This document shows, in pieces, positions 7,465 through 16,520 of a DNA stretch of 64,000 nt (position 1 is the stretch's first letter; each line of letters starts with the position of its first letter). This DNA comes from Lachnospiraceae bacterium (lineage in GTDB: Bacteria; Bacillota_A; Clostridia; Lachnospirales; Lachnospiraceae). Below the pieces are notes generated by a model that worked only from the letters and a program-made list of their open reading frames with translations, was not told the DNA's origin and searched no databases. Location: positions 33,670 through 97,669 of the forward strand of contig JAIKXO010000160.1 in the NCBI GenBank assembly GCA_024684065.1. The letters are read 5' to 3'. A program made the translations under genes and the position numbers.

Positions 7465-9757
7465 AACGGTAGCTGTCCATCCACTGCGGATGTTTTATGG
7501 AATCATGATACTGATCATACCATTTCCCCTCTTCATCCCATTCAGCACCGATTATCTTTCTCCATTCTCCGTCGGTAAGTCTTTCGTTAAACGGGAACTC
7601 ATAAAAGTTGTAAACCGCCCCCTCGGCGATCTTCAGTTTTCCGTCAACCTCGATGATCACGAGCATAACATTGGGATTTCCGTTAGCTACCTCAAGATAC
7701 GCACCATTGGGATCAGTAGCTATATCGGCTACCAGAGCAGCGGGATATTCATAGGAGCTGAAATAATCGCTACCTGCCTCGTCTCTTTTTGCGACCTGCC
7801 AGAAATGCTCTATCTGTCCTCCGAAATCACGGATGAGCTCATATTCATCTTCATCGAGCAGCTCTCCCCTGAGCTCTTTTTCCGCCATGGCCTGGAGCCT
7901 GTCACACAGCTCCTTAAGGATATCAAGATCCGAAACCGTATCTTTATCAAGAAGGTCATATGAATCCAATCCGTCCTTTGTGGACTGCACCAATCCCGAA
8001 AGCCTTGCGAACACCTCGGGTTCCGGCTCAACATAGCCCCGGTCATCCCTTTCCTCGGGCTCCTCGCCACCGTCGCCCATTTCAGCCATGATCTGCTTTG
8101 CATAGAGGATGGTGTCATGCTTGAGCTCAGTATAGCTTCCGAGGAATGTAGAAAGGTTCTTCTTATCCCACTCCTCGCTCTGCATAAAGCCGGGATATCC
8201 CTCGCCCTTGCTTTCAAGCAGGGGCCTTAAGGTATTAAGCCATCCTGAATAAAGGCTTACCTCCCAGGTCTCCTCGGGAGCCTCCTTAAGGTCGATGATA
8301 AGCTGATCGAGGTTTTCCTCATAATTCTTATAATCAAAGTTTCCTTCTTCTTTCAGTATATCATATGCTACATCGGAACCGAGCGCGGCAGGAACGTCCA
8401 TAGCATCAGGAAGCATCCTTAAGCCTCCCAAGGAATTCTCTTTCACGGCCCTGTAAATAAGCTTGCCGAAGATTGAAGCATCAATGGTAAAACGCTGGCT
8501 CATGAATCTGAAGCCCGTATTCTTTTCGGCAACTTCTTCATCACTGTCTGTCATGAATACCGGTACCGAATTGATCTGCGGAGCAGGAAGCTCGCCGGTC
8601 AGCCTGTGATATTCTTCAAACTTAGCATCATCGCCAATAAGGGATTCAATATCCGGATCCTCTCCGTAAACCGCATCGATAACAGGCTTGTATTCATAAC
8701 AGCCGCAGTCATCAGCCACTCCTACGAAGAAGGAGGTCACCGTATATACTCTTTCCCACTTTTCAAAATCATCCCCATTAAGAAGAAGATTTATAAGAAG
8801 GGCGCTCCGGTCAAGCGTTTCGCTCTTCTGCTGGAAGGGAACCCTTCCGTACCACATCATCACCTTGAAATATTTCTTAAGCTTTTCGTCCGTATCATAG
8901 TAACCTCTTGGCTTATACTGGGAATAGTCCTGCAGGTCATCAATAACAGGAGAATACTCCACTTTCTCAGCTTGTCTGATCTTATCAAGTTCTTCCTCGA
9001 CGATATCGCTTACTTCATCCGGAATATCAGCATCCTCATCAAAAAGGCTTGAAGCAACCGAAAAGAATACAAGGTTTGTCTTTGCGGCATCCTCCCACTC
9101 GCTGCCTTCTAAGACTTCATACTGCCCGATAGCTCCCTCAAGCATATCCTCCGTAAGCTCTTCGACCATATCGGCGAGCTCGTTCATCTCGGTCCGCCTA
9201 AGCAGATATGCAAAATAGAGATGATAAGTATGAAGCATCGAATCCACGGTTATGAAATTGGGGATATAATCATATCTGTTAGGCTCATAGATATCAAAAA
9301 ACTCATCACCGCCCCAGGGCATTACCACGAACTGATTTTCGGCAAGCAGCTCCATCACATCATCATTGTTCCCGTTATAAAACTGGTCCAGATTGATAAC
9401 ATTGGACAGATCCGGCTCCACCTCATATGAAGGGACCGAAGGCTTGACATCCTTATAGGAAAGCTTCATGAACTTAGAAATTATTGAAGGCCTTCCGGAA
9501 AATTTAATATCGGAAAGCTGTACGGATGTATCGCTCTCATCCTTATCCGTCTCTTCCTCTGCATCTGAAAGATCCTTGGCCTCCTTCAGATATTCATTAA
9601 GTTCTTCTTTCTGGGAATCGTCGGCCTGCTCCATTACCTCATTAAGATCAAGCTCCATGATATCCTCTGCATCTCCGCCGCAGCCCGCTAAAGACGTCAT
9701 AAGCATGGACAGACAGAGCGCACCGGCAAAAACAGTCTTCAACCTCTTTACGATCAT
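7448..9757 (-). CDS. DUF3160 lipoprotein
   Basis: A 769-residue exported protein with a lipoprotein signal (residues 1-26, lipobox LAGC), an acidic linker, and a DUF3160-type body; FVVMPWGGDEFFDIYE and ITVDSMLHTYHLYFAYLLRR near residues 140-175 are typical of that family. Biochemical function of DUF3160 is not established. The C-terminal region is Glu/Asp/Tyr-rich (..DSYRYEYDY). The gene has a good ribosome binding site (AAAGGAG, about 9765-9771) and a structured leader of about 155 nt, and its 3' end overlaps the CapA-like gene, implying a two-gene surface operon. Confidence 0.85.
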   Translation of the reverse strand: MIVKRLKTVFAGALCLSMLMTSLAGCGGDAEDIMELDLNEVMEQADDSQKEELNEYLKEAKDLSDAEEETDKDESDTSVQLSDIKFSGRPSIISKFMKLSYKDVKPSVPSYEVEPDLSNVINLDQFYNGNNDDVMELLAENQFVVMPWGGDEFFDIYEPNRYDYIPNFITVDSMLHTYHLYFAYLLRRTEMNELADMVEELTEDMLEGAIGQYEVLEGSEWEDAAKTNLVFFSVASSLFDEDADIPDEVSDIVEEELDKIRQAEKVEYSPVIDDLQDYSQYKPRGYYDTDEKLKKYFKVMMWYGRVPFQQKSETLDRSALLINLLLNGDDFEKWERVYTVTSFFVGVADDCGCYEYKPVIDAVYGEDPDIESLIGDDAKFEEYHRLTGELPAPQINSVPVFMTDSDEEVAEKNTGFRFMSQRFTIDASIFGKLIYRAVKENSLGGLRMLPDAMDVPAALGSDVAYDILKEEGNFDYKNYEENLDQLIIDLKEAPEETWEVSLYSGWLNTLRPLLESKGEGYPGFMQSEEWDKKNLSTFLGSYTELKHDTILYAKQIMAEMGDGGEEPEERDDRGYVEPEPEVFARLSGLVQSTKDGLDSYDLLDKDTVSDLDILKELCDRLQAMAEKELRGELLDEDEYELIRDFGGQIEHFWQVAKRDEAGSDYFSSYEYPAALVADIATDPNGAYLEVANGNPNVMLVIIEVDGKLKIAEGAVYNFYEFPFNERLTDGEWRKIIGAEWDEEGKWYDQYHDSIKHPQWMDSYRYEYDY

Positions 9758-9898
9758 ATCTTAACAGCTCCTTTCTATGTAGTAATGATTATAAATACAA
9801 TAATAAAACTTACATACTCGCCGGACCTGTTAAAATCCCGGCGATCAGTATGAAACTGACCATAACCCGGATTTTTCGGGCCGCTTCAATCATTCCGC

Positions 9899-9948
9899 TT
9901 TAATAAAAGCGTTTTCTCTAGTATACTATAAATGAATATTTCCTACAA
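9899..9948. promoter_or_regulatory. Overlapping divergent promoters sharing a palindromic -10
   Basis: AGTATACT (9920-9927) is its own reverse complement and provides a -10 in both directions. Minus strand: TTGTAG (9943-9948), 17-bp spacer, TATACT (9920-9925), driving DUF3160-capA. Plus strand: TTTAAT (9899-9904), 17-bp spacer, TATACT (9922-9927), driving the ComEC-like hydrolase. Both -35 boxes are weak matches. Confidence 0.55.
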
Positions 9949-9990
9949 GCGATTAAAGCGGCAAACATGGTATCAAAAGGAGCTGTTATA

Positions 9991-11022
9991 ATGAACCATA
10001 AAAAAAACCTGACCCGTATTTTCATAGCAGCCTCAGTATTGATATTAGCGATCTACTGTATTTACCGTTTCAGGCCTCAGTACCCCTCAGGCTCACCGGC
10101 CGGTGCTTCCGAAAGCACAGCTTCCCAGAGCAGCGGGAATACAGCTTTTCAGAATGAGCAGAATGCAGCTGAGAGTGCATCCTCAGAAAGCGGTCAGAAC
10201 GCATATTCAGCCTCCTCCTCCGGAATTCCCGAAACAGCTTCTCCGTTGAACGATCAGGATGCTGCCGGCAGACTCGTGATCACGAATCTTAACGTGGGGA
10301 AGGCAGATTCCGCAGTGCTCCGGTATAACGGTTTTACCGGCATGATCGATACAGGAACCGAATATGCCTTCGGAATGATCGACAACTGGCTTAAGGAGCA
10401 TGGTGTCTCAAAGCTTGACTATATGATACTCACTCATTACGACCAGGATCATATCGGAAGTGCCGTAAGGATCATTAATGCTTATGATGTGGAGAAGATA
10501 TACCTCCCCGATTACATCAGCCGTAAAAAATACTATGACGACCTGATGGCCGCAGTTTCCGGAAGAGATAATGTTTTCTTTGTTTCGGAAGCTTCAGTCA
10601 TCCGGTATGACGATCTGAACATAGAGCTTATCCCCGCAGACGATCCCGCTCCTTTCCTTAATGATTCCGAAAACATGGACAACAACCTTTCCCTTCTGTG
10701 CATGATAACTCTTGGAAGGAACAGGCTGTTTTTTACCGGTGATATTGAAAAGGACAGGATAGAACAGATGCTTGATTCCGGACGGGACTATAAAGCAGAC
10801 TGGATAAAAACGCCCCATCATGGCGATTATCAGAAAATACAGAAAAAACTGCTTGAAAAGGTTGATCCGGTTTTCTCGGTGACCAGTACCTCGAAGGAGC
10901 AGCCCCCGGAGGAAAAGCTTCTTGAGGCGCTTGACGAAATGCAGATAGAAAGCTTTGATACGATGAGCTCAAATGCGGTGACCGTCTGTGACGGCCGGAC
11001 GATCTTTGTGACATACGAATAA
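9991..11022 (+). CDS. Membrane-anchored ComEC-like metallo-beta-lactamase protein
   Basis: The protein has an N-terminal membrane segment (IFIAASVLILAIYCIYRF), a Ser/Glu/Ala-rich linker to about residue 90, and a metallo-beta-lactamase fold: LNVGKADSAVLRYNG, LTHYDQDHIGS (the HxHxDH-type motif as HYDQDH), FTGDIEKDRIE and TPHHGDYQ. It resembles the hydrolase domain of ComEC without its channel domain. Start at ATG 9991 is chosen because AAAGGAG (9976-9982) lies 8 nt before it; an upstream ATG at 9967 lacks such a site. It converges on comEC, ending 23 bp away. Probably an extracytoplasmic nuclease or phosphodiesterase-like enzyme; substrate unknown. Confidence 0.85.
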   Translation: MNHKKNLTRIFIAASVLILAIYCIYRFRPQYPSGSPAGASESTASQSSGNTAFQNEQNAAESASSESGQNAYSASSSGIPETASPLNDQDAAGRLVITNLNVGKADSAVLRYNGFTGMIDTGTEYAFGMIDNWLKEHGVSKLDYMILTHYDQDHIGSAVRIINAYDVEKIYLPDYISRKKYYDDLMAAVSGRDNVFFVSEASVIRYDDLNIELIPADDPAPFLNDSENMDNNLSLLCMITLGRNRLFFTGDIEKDRIEQMLDSGRDYKADWIKTPHHGDYQKIQKKLLEKVDPVFSVTSTSKEQPPEEKLLEALDEMQIESFDTMSSNAVTVCDGRTIFVTYE

Positions 11023-11045
11023 TAGACTTGCTGTCTTTCAAACCC

Positions 11046-13490
11046 TTACTTTAGAAAAGATGAAACCGTCACTCTGTCCTCAAACACCTTTATTGTGATC
11101 TCTCCGCATTCGGTCGTCAGAAATACATGATTTCCTTTTATACTATTCAGGGTTTCCAGGGTTTCCTTATGCGGGTGCCCATAGCCGTTATCCTTTCCGC
11201 AGGATATAGTAGATATCTCCGGCGAAATGAGTTCTATAAACTCAGGCATGCTTGCAGTCCTCGAACCATGGTGAGCCGTCTTCAGGAGATTCACCTCTCT
11301 TTTTAAAGCATATGCCTTTTTTCTTCCCTCACGAAGATCATTAAGGATCCCCTCTTCCGTGGTTTTACTCATGTCTCCCGTAAAAAGCGCGCTGAATCCG
11401 GTTTTTTCATACATAATATGGAGCACCAGCGAATTGTCGTTAATGTCCATGTTTTTCCACCGGTCATCCCCTTTGACATCCGGAGCAAGACAGCTTATCA
11501 CGATCCCTCCGTCATGAAGCATGTCTCCTGCATTCATAAGCTTTACGGGGATCCCGGTCCCGCCGCTTTCTTTGCCGGATTCCTCCAGCAATATTTTACA
11601 GTTTTCATTTTCCTCAATAAGAGGCACAACACTCGGGATGATAATCTCCCCGATACTTATTCCGCTGTTCTTATCCTTTAGGAGTTCAATTATCCCGTTT
11701 ACATGGTCCGAATCAAAATGGGATATGAAAATATAATCTATATTATCGATCCCATGCGCCTTAAGGCAGGGTATCATCCTGTATTTCCCGGTGTTTTTTA
11801 TATCGCTTGCTCCGCCATCTATGAGTATGACCGGAACATCTGAGCCATATATGAGTGTAGAATCTCCCTGGCCCACACAGATCGCATGAAATTCTACAGG
11901 AGCAGGCTTTCTGAAGCTCAGGATAAAAACAGCGGAAGCGATCATAAAAGGGATAATTATGTAAACCATATTCCGAAAATGAAGAAATCTGACAAGCATT
12001 CCCTCTTTTTTGTTTTTTCCGCTTTTTCTGTTTCTGTACCCTCCCTCCGATACAGCAAAACAGAGCACACTCAAAATCATAAGAAAAACATAGAATACAT
12101 TCTGCACCCGCGAAGGTTTTCCACAGATATAAAGATTGCTTTTGAAACCGTTAAATATATCCGTAAGAACATCGTAAAACCTGAGTATTGCATACGTTAT
12201 TTTTGACGATATCACGGAAAAGCTGTCAAATAACGTATGTAACGAAATAAACCCTTCCGATAATAAGGCCAGATTTCCGGCTGCCGCAAGGATGATGCCC
12301 GAAGACAGCACCCCTGTCATAAGCGGTATGACAACAAGGTTTATTATAAAACCGTAACGTGGTATCTGATAAAAACAGGACTCTGCTACAGGAAGTGTTG
12401 CAAGCTCAATGGATATGGAAAACAGCATTGAGCTGAGTATTTTATCGAGGAAAACCATGGTTTTATTGTTCGAGTTATGTAAACTTCTCAAAGCGGATCT
12501 GTCTATATAATGATCGGATATTTTCTTAAGGACCGGATAGATGAGGCTTATCCCCATTACGGCTGAAAAGGACAGGAGAAATCCGCTGTCGTGCAGATAG
12601 CATGGATTCTCAACCAGTATCAGTATGGCGGAAACAGCGGCACTGCTAAGGAGATCGTAGGTTCTTTTAATGCTCTGGGAGGCCGTCCCCATAACAAACA
12701 TTATAAAGGCCCTTATAGTAGAGGTGGAGAATCCCGTCATTAAACTGTACAGAAGCATGGCCGATCCGGATATGAGGCCCGAAAGCCAGACATTAAGCCC
12801 GCTCCTCCTTAAAATTGAAACAAGCAAAAGACCTACGGCAGCGATATGAAGGCCCGACAGACTGAGAATATGTGAGATTCCCGCGTTTGCATAGTCTTCC
12901 CTGACCTCGGTGTCAAGTTCCGTCTTATCCCCCAGTATCAGAGCACATAAGGTCCCTGCTTCTCTTTCATCAAGATACGAGCCGAAGACCTCCTTCGTCC
13001 TCTCTTTAAACCTGTAAAGCATGTCTTCTATCCGGGAATAATCCTCTGATACCGAAATAACCCTGGATTTCTTAAGCCTTCCGTCAAAACGTCTTATCGC
13101 ATAATAGTTAAAAGCATCGAAATTCCCCAGGTTCCATGCTTTATCAAAGCATGAGAACTCCCCCGAAAGCTTCACCCTTGAACCTATATGCAGGTTTTTT
13201 TCGTCCTTTTCGTCTGAAAGCGACGCCACAAGTCCGTAAGGGACTGCGGTATCCGGTATTTTGTTGGAATGATACGGTGGATCAAAAGATATTTTTTTAA
13301 GATAAAGATTTGTTGAATAATTCTTGTGCTCGATCTTAGCCAGTCTGCCTGTGATCGTAATGACTGAACCGTCAGATATGCTTTCCTTAAGCCGTTCTGC
13401 ATTTGTCCATGGCGGATATGCAAGCTCAATAAAGTATAGAAGCAGGACGAAGCCAAGACACAGCACACATGCCGGTCTTTTAAAGTACAA
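11046..13490 (-). CDS. comEC: DNA internalization channel protein ComEC/Rec2
   Basis: An 814-residue polytopic protein with an N-terminal OB-like extracellular domain, the Competence domain (YANAGISHILSLSGLHIAAVG is split by its conserved HILSLSGLH near 205), many membrane helices, and a C-terminal metallo-beta-lactamase domain (FISHFDSDHVNG, FTGDMSKTTEE, TAHHGSRTAS). Family members move single-stranded DNA across the membrane in transformation. It is the last gene of comEA-RR-HK-GerMN-comEC and overlaps the GerMN gene by 11 bp. Full length with all motifs, so it is likely functional. Confidence 0.94.
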   Translation of the reverse strand: MYFKRPACVLCLGFVLLLYFIELAYPPWTNAERLKESISDGSVITITGRLAKIEHKNYSTNLYLKKISFDPPYHSNKIPDTAVPYGLVASLSDEKDEKNLHIGSRVKLSGEFSCFDKAWNLGNFDAFNYYAIRRFDGRLKKSRVISVSEDYSRIEDMLYRFKERTKEVFGSYLDEREAGTLCALILGDKTELDTEVREDYANAGISHILSLSGLHIAAVGLLLVSILRRSGLNVWLSGLISGSAMLLYSLMTGFSTSTIRAFIMFVMGTASQSIKRTYDLLSSAAVSAILILVENPCYLHDSGFLLSFSAVMGISLIYPVLKKISDHYIDRSALRSLHNSNNKTMVFLDKILSSMLFSISIELATLPVAESCFYQIPRYGFIINLVVIPLMTGVLSSGIILAAAGNLALLSEGFISLHTLFDSFSVISSKITYAILRFYDVLTDIFNGFKSNLYICGKPSRVQNVFYVFLMILSVLCFAVSEGGYRNRKSGKNKKEGMLVRFLHFRNMVYIIIPFMIASAVFILSFRKPAPVEFHAICVGQGDSTLIYGSDVPVILIDGGASDIKNTGKYRMIPCLKAHGIDNIDYIFISHFDSDHVNGIIELLKDKNSGISIGEIIIPSVVPLIEENENCKILLEESGKESGGTGIPVKLMNAGDMLHDGGIVISCLAPDVKGDDRWKNMDINDNSLVLHIMYEKTGFSALFTGDMSKTTEEGILNDLREGRKKAYALKREVNLLKTAHHGSRTASMPEFIELISPEISTISCGKDNGYGHPHKETLETLNSIKGNHVFLTTECGEITIKVFEDRVTVSSFLK

Positions 13491-14412
13491 TATCCAAATT
13501 CCTTTCTAACGGGGTGTTAAGATAGCTGTGTTCCCCGAATGAGATCTCTGTCTCTCCGTCTATCATGAACTGTACCTTGTTTATATTGGACAGCTCAGTC
13601 AGTGAATTAACTATCGAATACAGCACTGTTTCATCTGTTACATTTCCGTATTTCTGAAGAAAACCACCGGACAGATTGACATAGCAGGTTCCGTCCTTTG
13701 TGGTCATACTCAGGATAGATACGTTGGGCGGTACCACGGGATAATACCTTCCCTCGGTCAGTGGGCCCCTGATCAGCTGTTCCAAAACTATCCTTTCCAT
13801 GGCTATATTGCTGCTGTAGGCTACGTTCTCAGCGGTCTTTAACAGTCCTTCTCCGCTTTCATCAGCAAAATACAGCGTGATCGTAGCCTTTTCATATGTA
13901 TTGATCTGCTCTCCCTCATTATTGATAAACATATCCGCTGTCATTATTCCCACAGGTTCAAGCTTATCATCCAGCAACTCCGTACCGTCTACCGAAAACC
14001 TTACCCCGAAAACCCCGTCGATCTGGCAGAGCGTCCTGATTATGGCCGCCCTCCTTAAGGTCTCCTTTATCCGTTCGGCCTGGAAATACCCGCTGTCAAA
14101 ATCAATATTGACGACGCCTTCCTCCGATACCATTATGTCATTGACCTCAGTATCCTGTATCGGATTCTTCACATCCACCTCCATAGGCTGGGTCGAAAGC
14201 TTTGCTATGCACTCCTCTATCAGTTCTTCGGTATTCGTGCTTTCAGGGCTGTACGGTCTTTCCACTACCGTGGTTTCGTCCTTATTAAAATAGTAAATAT
14301 GAAAGCTCCCGCCGTCCTCTGTCTTTGAGAGGCTGCAGCCTGAACAGAATAATACTGAGGATAAAACAATGAAAATATAAATTTTTACATGGTTTACATA
14401 ATATTTAATCAT
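13480..14412 (-). CDS. GerMN-domain lipoprotein
   Basis: A 310-residue protein with an N-terminal hydrophobic signal ending FCSGC, a plausible though weak lipobox, and two GerMN repeats (about 65-150, GVVNIDFDSGYFQ; about 175-300, GTCYVNLSGGFLQKYG). GerMN occurs in spore germination protein GerM and in other exported lipoproteins, such as the one accompanying LpqB-type kinases. Here it directly follows a histidine kinase (3 bp gap) and precedes comEC, so a role as an extracytoplasmic partner of that kinase or in the envelope is more likely from context than a spore-only role. That role is inference. Confidence 0.82.
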   Translation of the reverse strand: MIKYYVNHVKIYIFIVLSSVLFCSGCSLSKTEDGGSFHIYYFNKDETTVVERPYSPESTNTEELIEECIAKLSTQPMEVDVKNPIQDTEVNDIMVSEEGVVNIDFDSGYFQAERIKETLRRAAIIRTLCQIDGVFGVRFSVDGTELLDDKLEPVGIMTADMFINNEGEQINTYEKATITLYFADESGEGLLKTAENVAYSSNIAMERIVLEQLIRGPLTEGRYYPVVPPNVSILSMTTKDGTCYVNLSGGFLQKYGNVTDETVLYSIVNSLTELSNINKVQFMIDGETEISFGEHSYLNTPLERNLDIVL

Positions 14413-14415
14413 CTG

Positions 14416-15861
14416 TTATCTCGGAATCTTGATCGTAAATGTCGTACCTTCTCCCTCGGTGCTTTCCACCTTTACCGCCCCGTTATGAAGCAGTATCGCT
14501 TCTCTTGAAATGGAAAGTCCCAGACCGGTACCGTCTATCTCGGTGGAATGAGACTTGTCCACTCTGTAGAACCGCTCAAAGATATGGGGCTGTTCGGACT
14601 CCGGAATACCGATCCCCGAGTCCGATATCGTTATGTTGAAGAACGAAGCTTCCGCATCCAGCACAACCCTGACCCAGCCGTTATCGATATTATATTTTAT
14701 GGCGTTTTCTATGATATTGGTGATCGCCGAGGAGAGCTTCGTTTTATCCACAGGTGCCACGACAGGCCTTATGATCTCAAGTATGAGCTCTATCCCTCTT
14801 TTGTCCGCGATCGGATGGACCATCTTTAAGATCTCTTCAAGCATCTCCTCTATATTGACATTCTCAAGATTCAAGGCAGGAGAAGCATTCCTGCTAAGCT
14901 TTATCATGGTCATAAGGTCATTTATGGTCTTATTCTCCCTGTCTATCTCAAGAGCGATATCCTGCATGAACTCTTTATATACCTCATTTGGCACCTCATC
15001 CTGCATATTCAGGGAATCAGCCAGCACCTTGATCGAAGTCAGGGGTGTCTTCAGCTCATGGGAAACATTCGATACAAATTCCTGTCTTGATGCTTCCAAA
15101 AGCTTTATTTCCGTTACCATATGCTCGAATGCACCCAGAAGAGCGTCCATTTCTATATAATCGGGAAGGGAAAGCCTTTCAACGGTAAACCCCTCCTTTA
15201 CCTCGCCCATGGCCTTTGACAGGTTTGAAAAGGGCTTTATAAGCATTCTGGAAGCAATTACTGATATGAGCAGCACAATTACCACTATGGCGATCATAAA
15301 GTACTGCATCCTGATCTGCAGAATGCGGATCATGGCGGCTATAGCTTCGGTGCTGACGCTTGTGAGCATAACGCCGTTAATACTTTCCGCCTCAACGTCA
15401 ACAATGGGAGTTATCATTTCAATATAATTATTCTTCTCATCATAGTTCGAGGTGCTCTCGTTATTTTCAAAACATCTGACAACCTCCTCGGCTATCATAT
15501 ATTTACCCTGGGAGATCGAATAGGTGTCCTTTATGACTTTTAGTTCCGAATCGATTATCATGATGCGCCCGTCATAAATATTTGAGACCTCATCAAGCTC
15601 GGTATTCACTATGTCGTTGGAAATATCTTCCAGATAATCATATGTAAACAGATGGTCAGCTAAGACCGTGCACTGATGCTGAACCTCAGACATCCGGTGG
15701 GCTACGGCATGTTTCTCATAGCTGCCGAGAACAATGACGCATAAGATACTGGCGGGCAGTATCCCGATAAGACAGGCGATCACAAAGATGCGGAACCGAA
15801 GGCTCCTTAGGAACCTCCGGCTGACAATAAATTCTTTAACCCTTGCAATAATAGCCAACAC
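14416..15861 (-). CDS. Membrane sensor histidine kinase
   Basis: A 481-residue kinase: membrane segments at about 25-47 and 186-208 flank an extracellular sensor region of about 135 residues; then HAMP (MLIKPFSNLSKAMGEVKEG), HisKA with the phosphorylated His (FVSNVSHELKTPLTSIK, near 270) and HATPase_c with N-box (NIIENAIKYN), DSGIGIP and GTGLGLSI. All catalytic motifs are intact. Its start overlaps the end of the response regulator by 26 bp, so they form a two-component pair of the PhoR/WalK type. The signal sensed is unknown. Confidence 0.93.
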   Translation of the reverse strand: MLAIIARVKEFIVSRRFLRSLRFRIFVIACLIGILPASILCVIVLGSYEKHAVAHRMSEVQHQCTVLADHLFTYDYLEDISNDIVNTELDEVSNIYDGRIMIIDSELKVIKDTYSISQGKYMIAEEVVRCFENNESTSNYDEKNNYIEMITPIVDVEAESINGVMLTSVSTEAIAAMIRILQIRMQYFMIAIVVIVLLISVIASRMLIKPFSNLSKAMGEVKEGFTVERLSLPDYIEMDALLGAFEHMVTEIKLLEASRQEFVSNVSHELKTPLTSIKVLADSLNMQDEVPNEVYKEFMQDIALEIDRENKTINDLMTMIKLSRNASPALNLENVNIEEMLEEILKMVHPIADKRGIELILEIIRPVVAPVDKTKLSSAITNIIENAIKYNIDNGWVRVVLDAEASFFNITISDSGIGIPESEQPHIFERFYRVDKSHSTEIDGTGLGLSISREAILLHNGAVKVESTEGEGTTFTIKIPR

Positions 15862-16519
15862 CCCATTTCGTTCTTACATACTTCGGGTCGCTCGGGTTTT
15901 CTTCTATCTTTTCCCTGAGCCGCCTTACATGGACGTCCACCGTACGGGCATCGCCTACGTAGGTCTCTCCCCATACAAGATGCAGAAGCTTTTCCCTGCT
16001 ATAGACGGTATCGGGATTGTTTACAAGGATCTTTAATATCTCATACTCTTTTGAAGTCAGGTCATATTCCCTGTCATCTATAAAAAGCCTCTTTCCTGCG
16101 TTATCAAGTTTCATCCTGCTCTCCAAAACAGGATTTACGGGAACCCTTTCCCTCTTTTCGGAACGCCTGAGTACAGCCTTTATCCTCGCCTGCAGCTCTT
16201 TGAGGTTAAAGGGCTTGGTCACATAATCATCAGCCCCCGTATCGAGGCCTTCTATCTTGTCGGCATCCTCACCCTTGGCCGTCAGCATGATGATCGGCAC
16301 CCCGGAGAATTCCCGGACCGCTCTGCAGACCTCTATCCCGGTCATTTTAGGAAGCATGACGTCTAAAAGAACAACGTCATATTCTTCGTCTTTGATCTTA
16401 TTTAAAGCCTCTTCGCCGTCAAAAGCGGCGTCGACAGTCATCCCTTCCTGCTCGAAGCTTAACTTCAGACCTTTGACTATAAGCTTTTCATCGTCTACTA
16501 TCAGTATTTTCCCTGGCAT
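15836..16519 (-). CDS. OmpR/PhoB-family response regulator
   Basis: A 227-residue regulator with an N-terminal receiver (IVDDEK acidic pair, phosphoacceptor Asp in VVLLDVMLP near 52, the conserved Thr in IIMLTAKGED and Lys in VTKPFN near 103) and a C-terminal winged helix (LTSKEYEILKIL, DARTVDVHVRRLREKIE, VRTKWGVGYYC). It follows the comEA-like gene by 1 bp and overlaps its kinase, so it lies inside the DNA-uptake operon. It may regulate that operon, but no binding site could be named from the sequence. Confidence 0.94.
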   Translation of the reverse strand: MPGKILIVDDEKLIVKGLKLSFEQEGMTVDAAFDGEEALNKIKDEEYDVVLLDVMLPKMTGIEVCRAVREFSGVPIIMLTAKGEDADKIEGLDTGADDYVTKPFNLKELQARIKAVLRRSEKRERVPVNPVLESRMKLDNAGKRLFIDDREYDLTSKEYEILKILVNNPDTVYSREKLLHLVWGETYVGDARTVDVHVRRLREKIEENPSDPKYVRTKWGVGYYCKG

Positions 16520-16520
16520 A

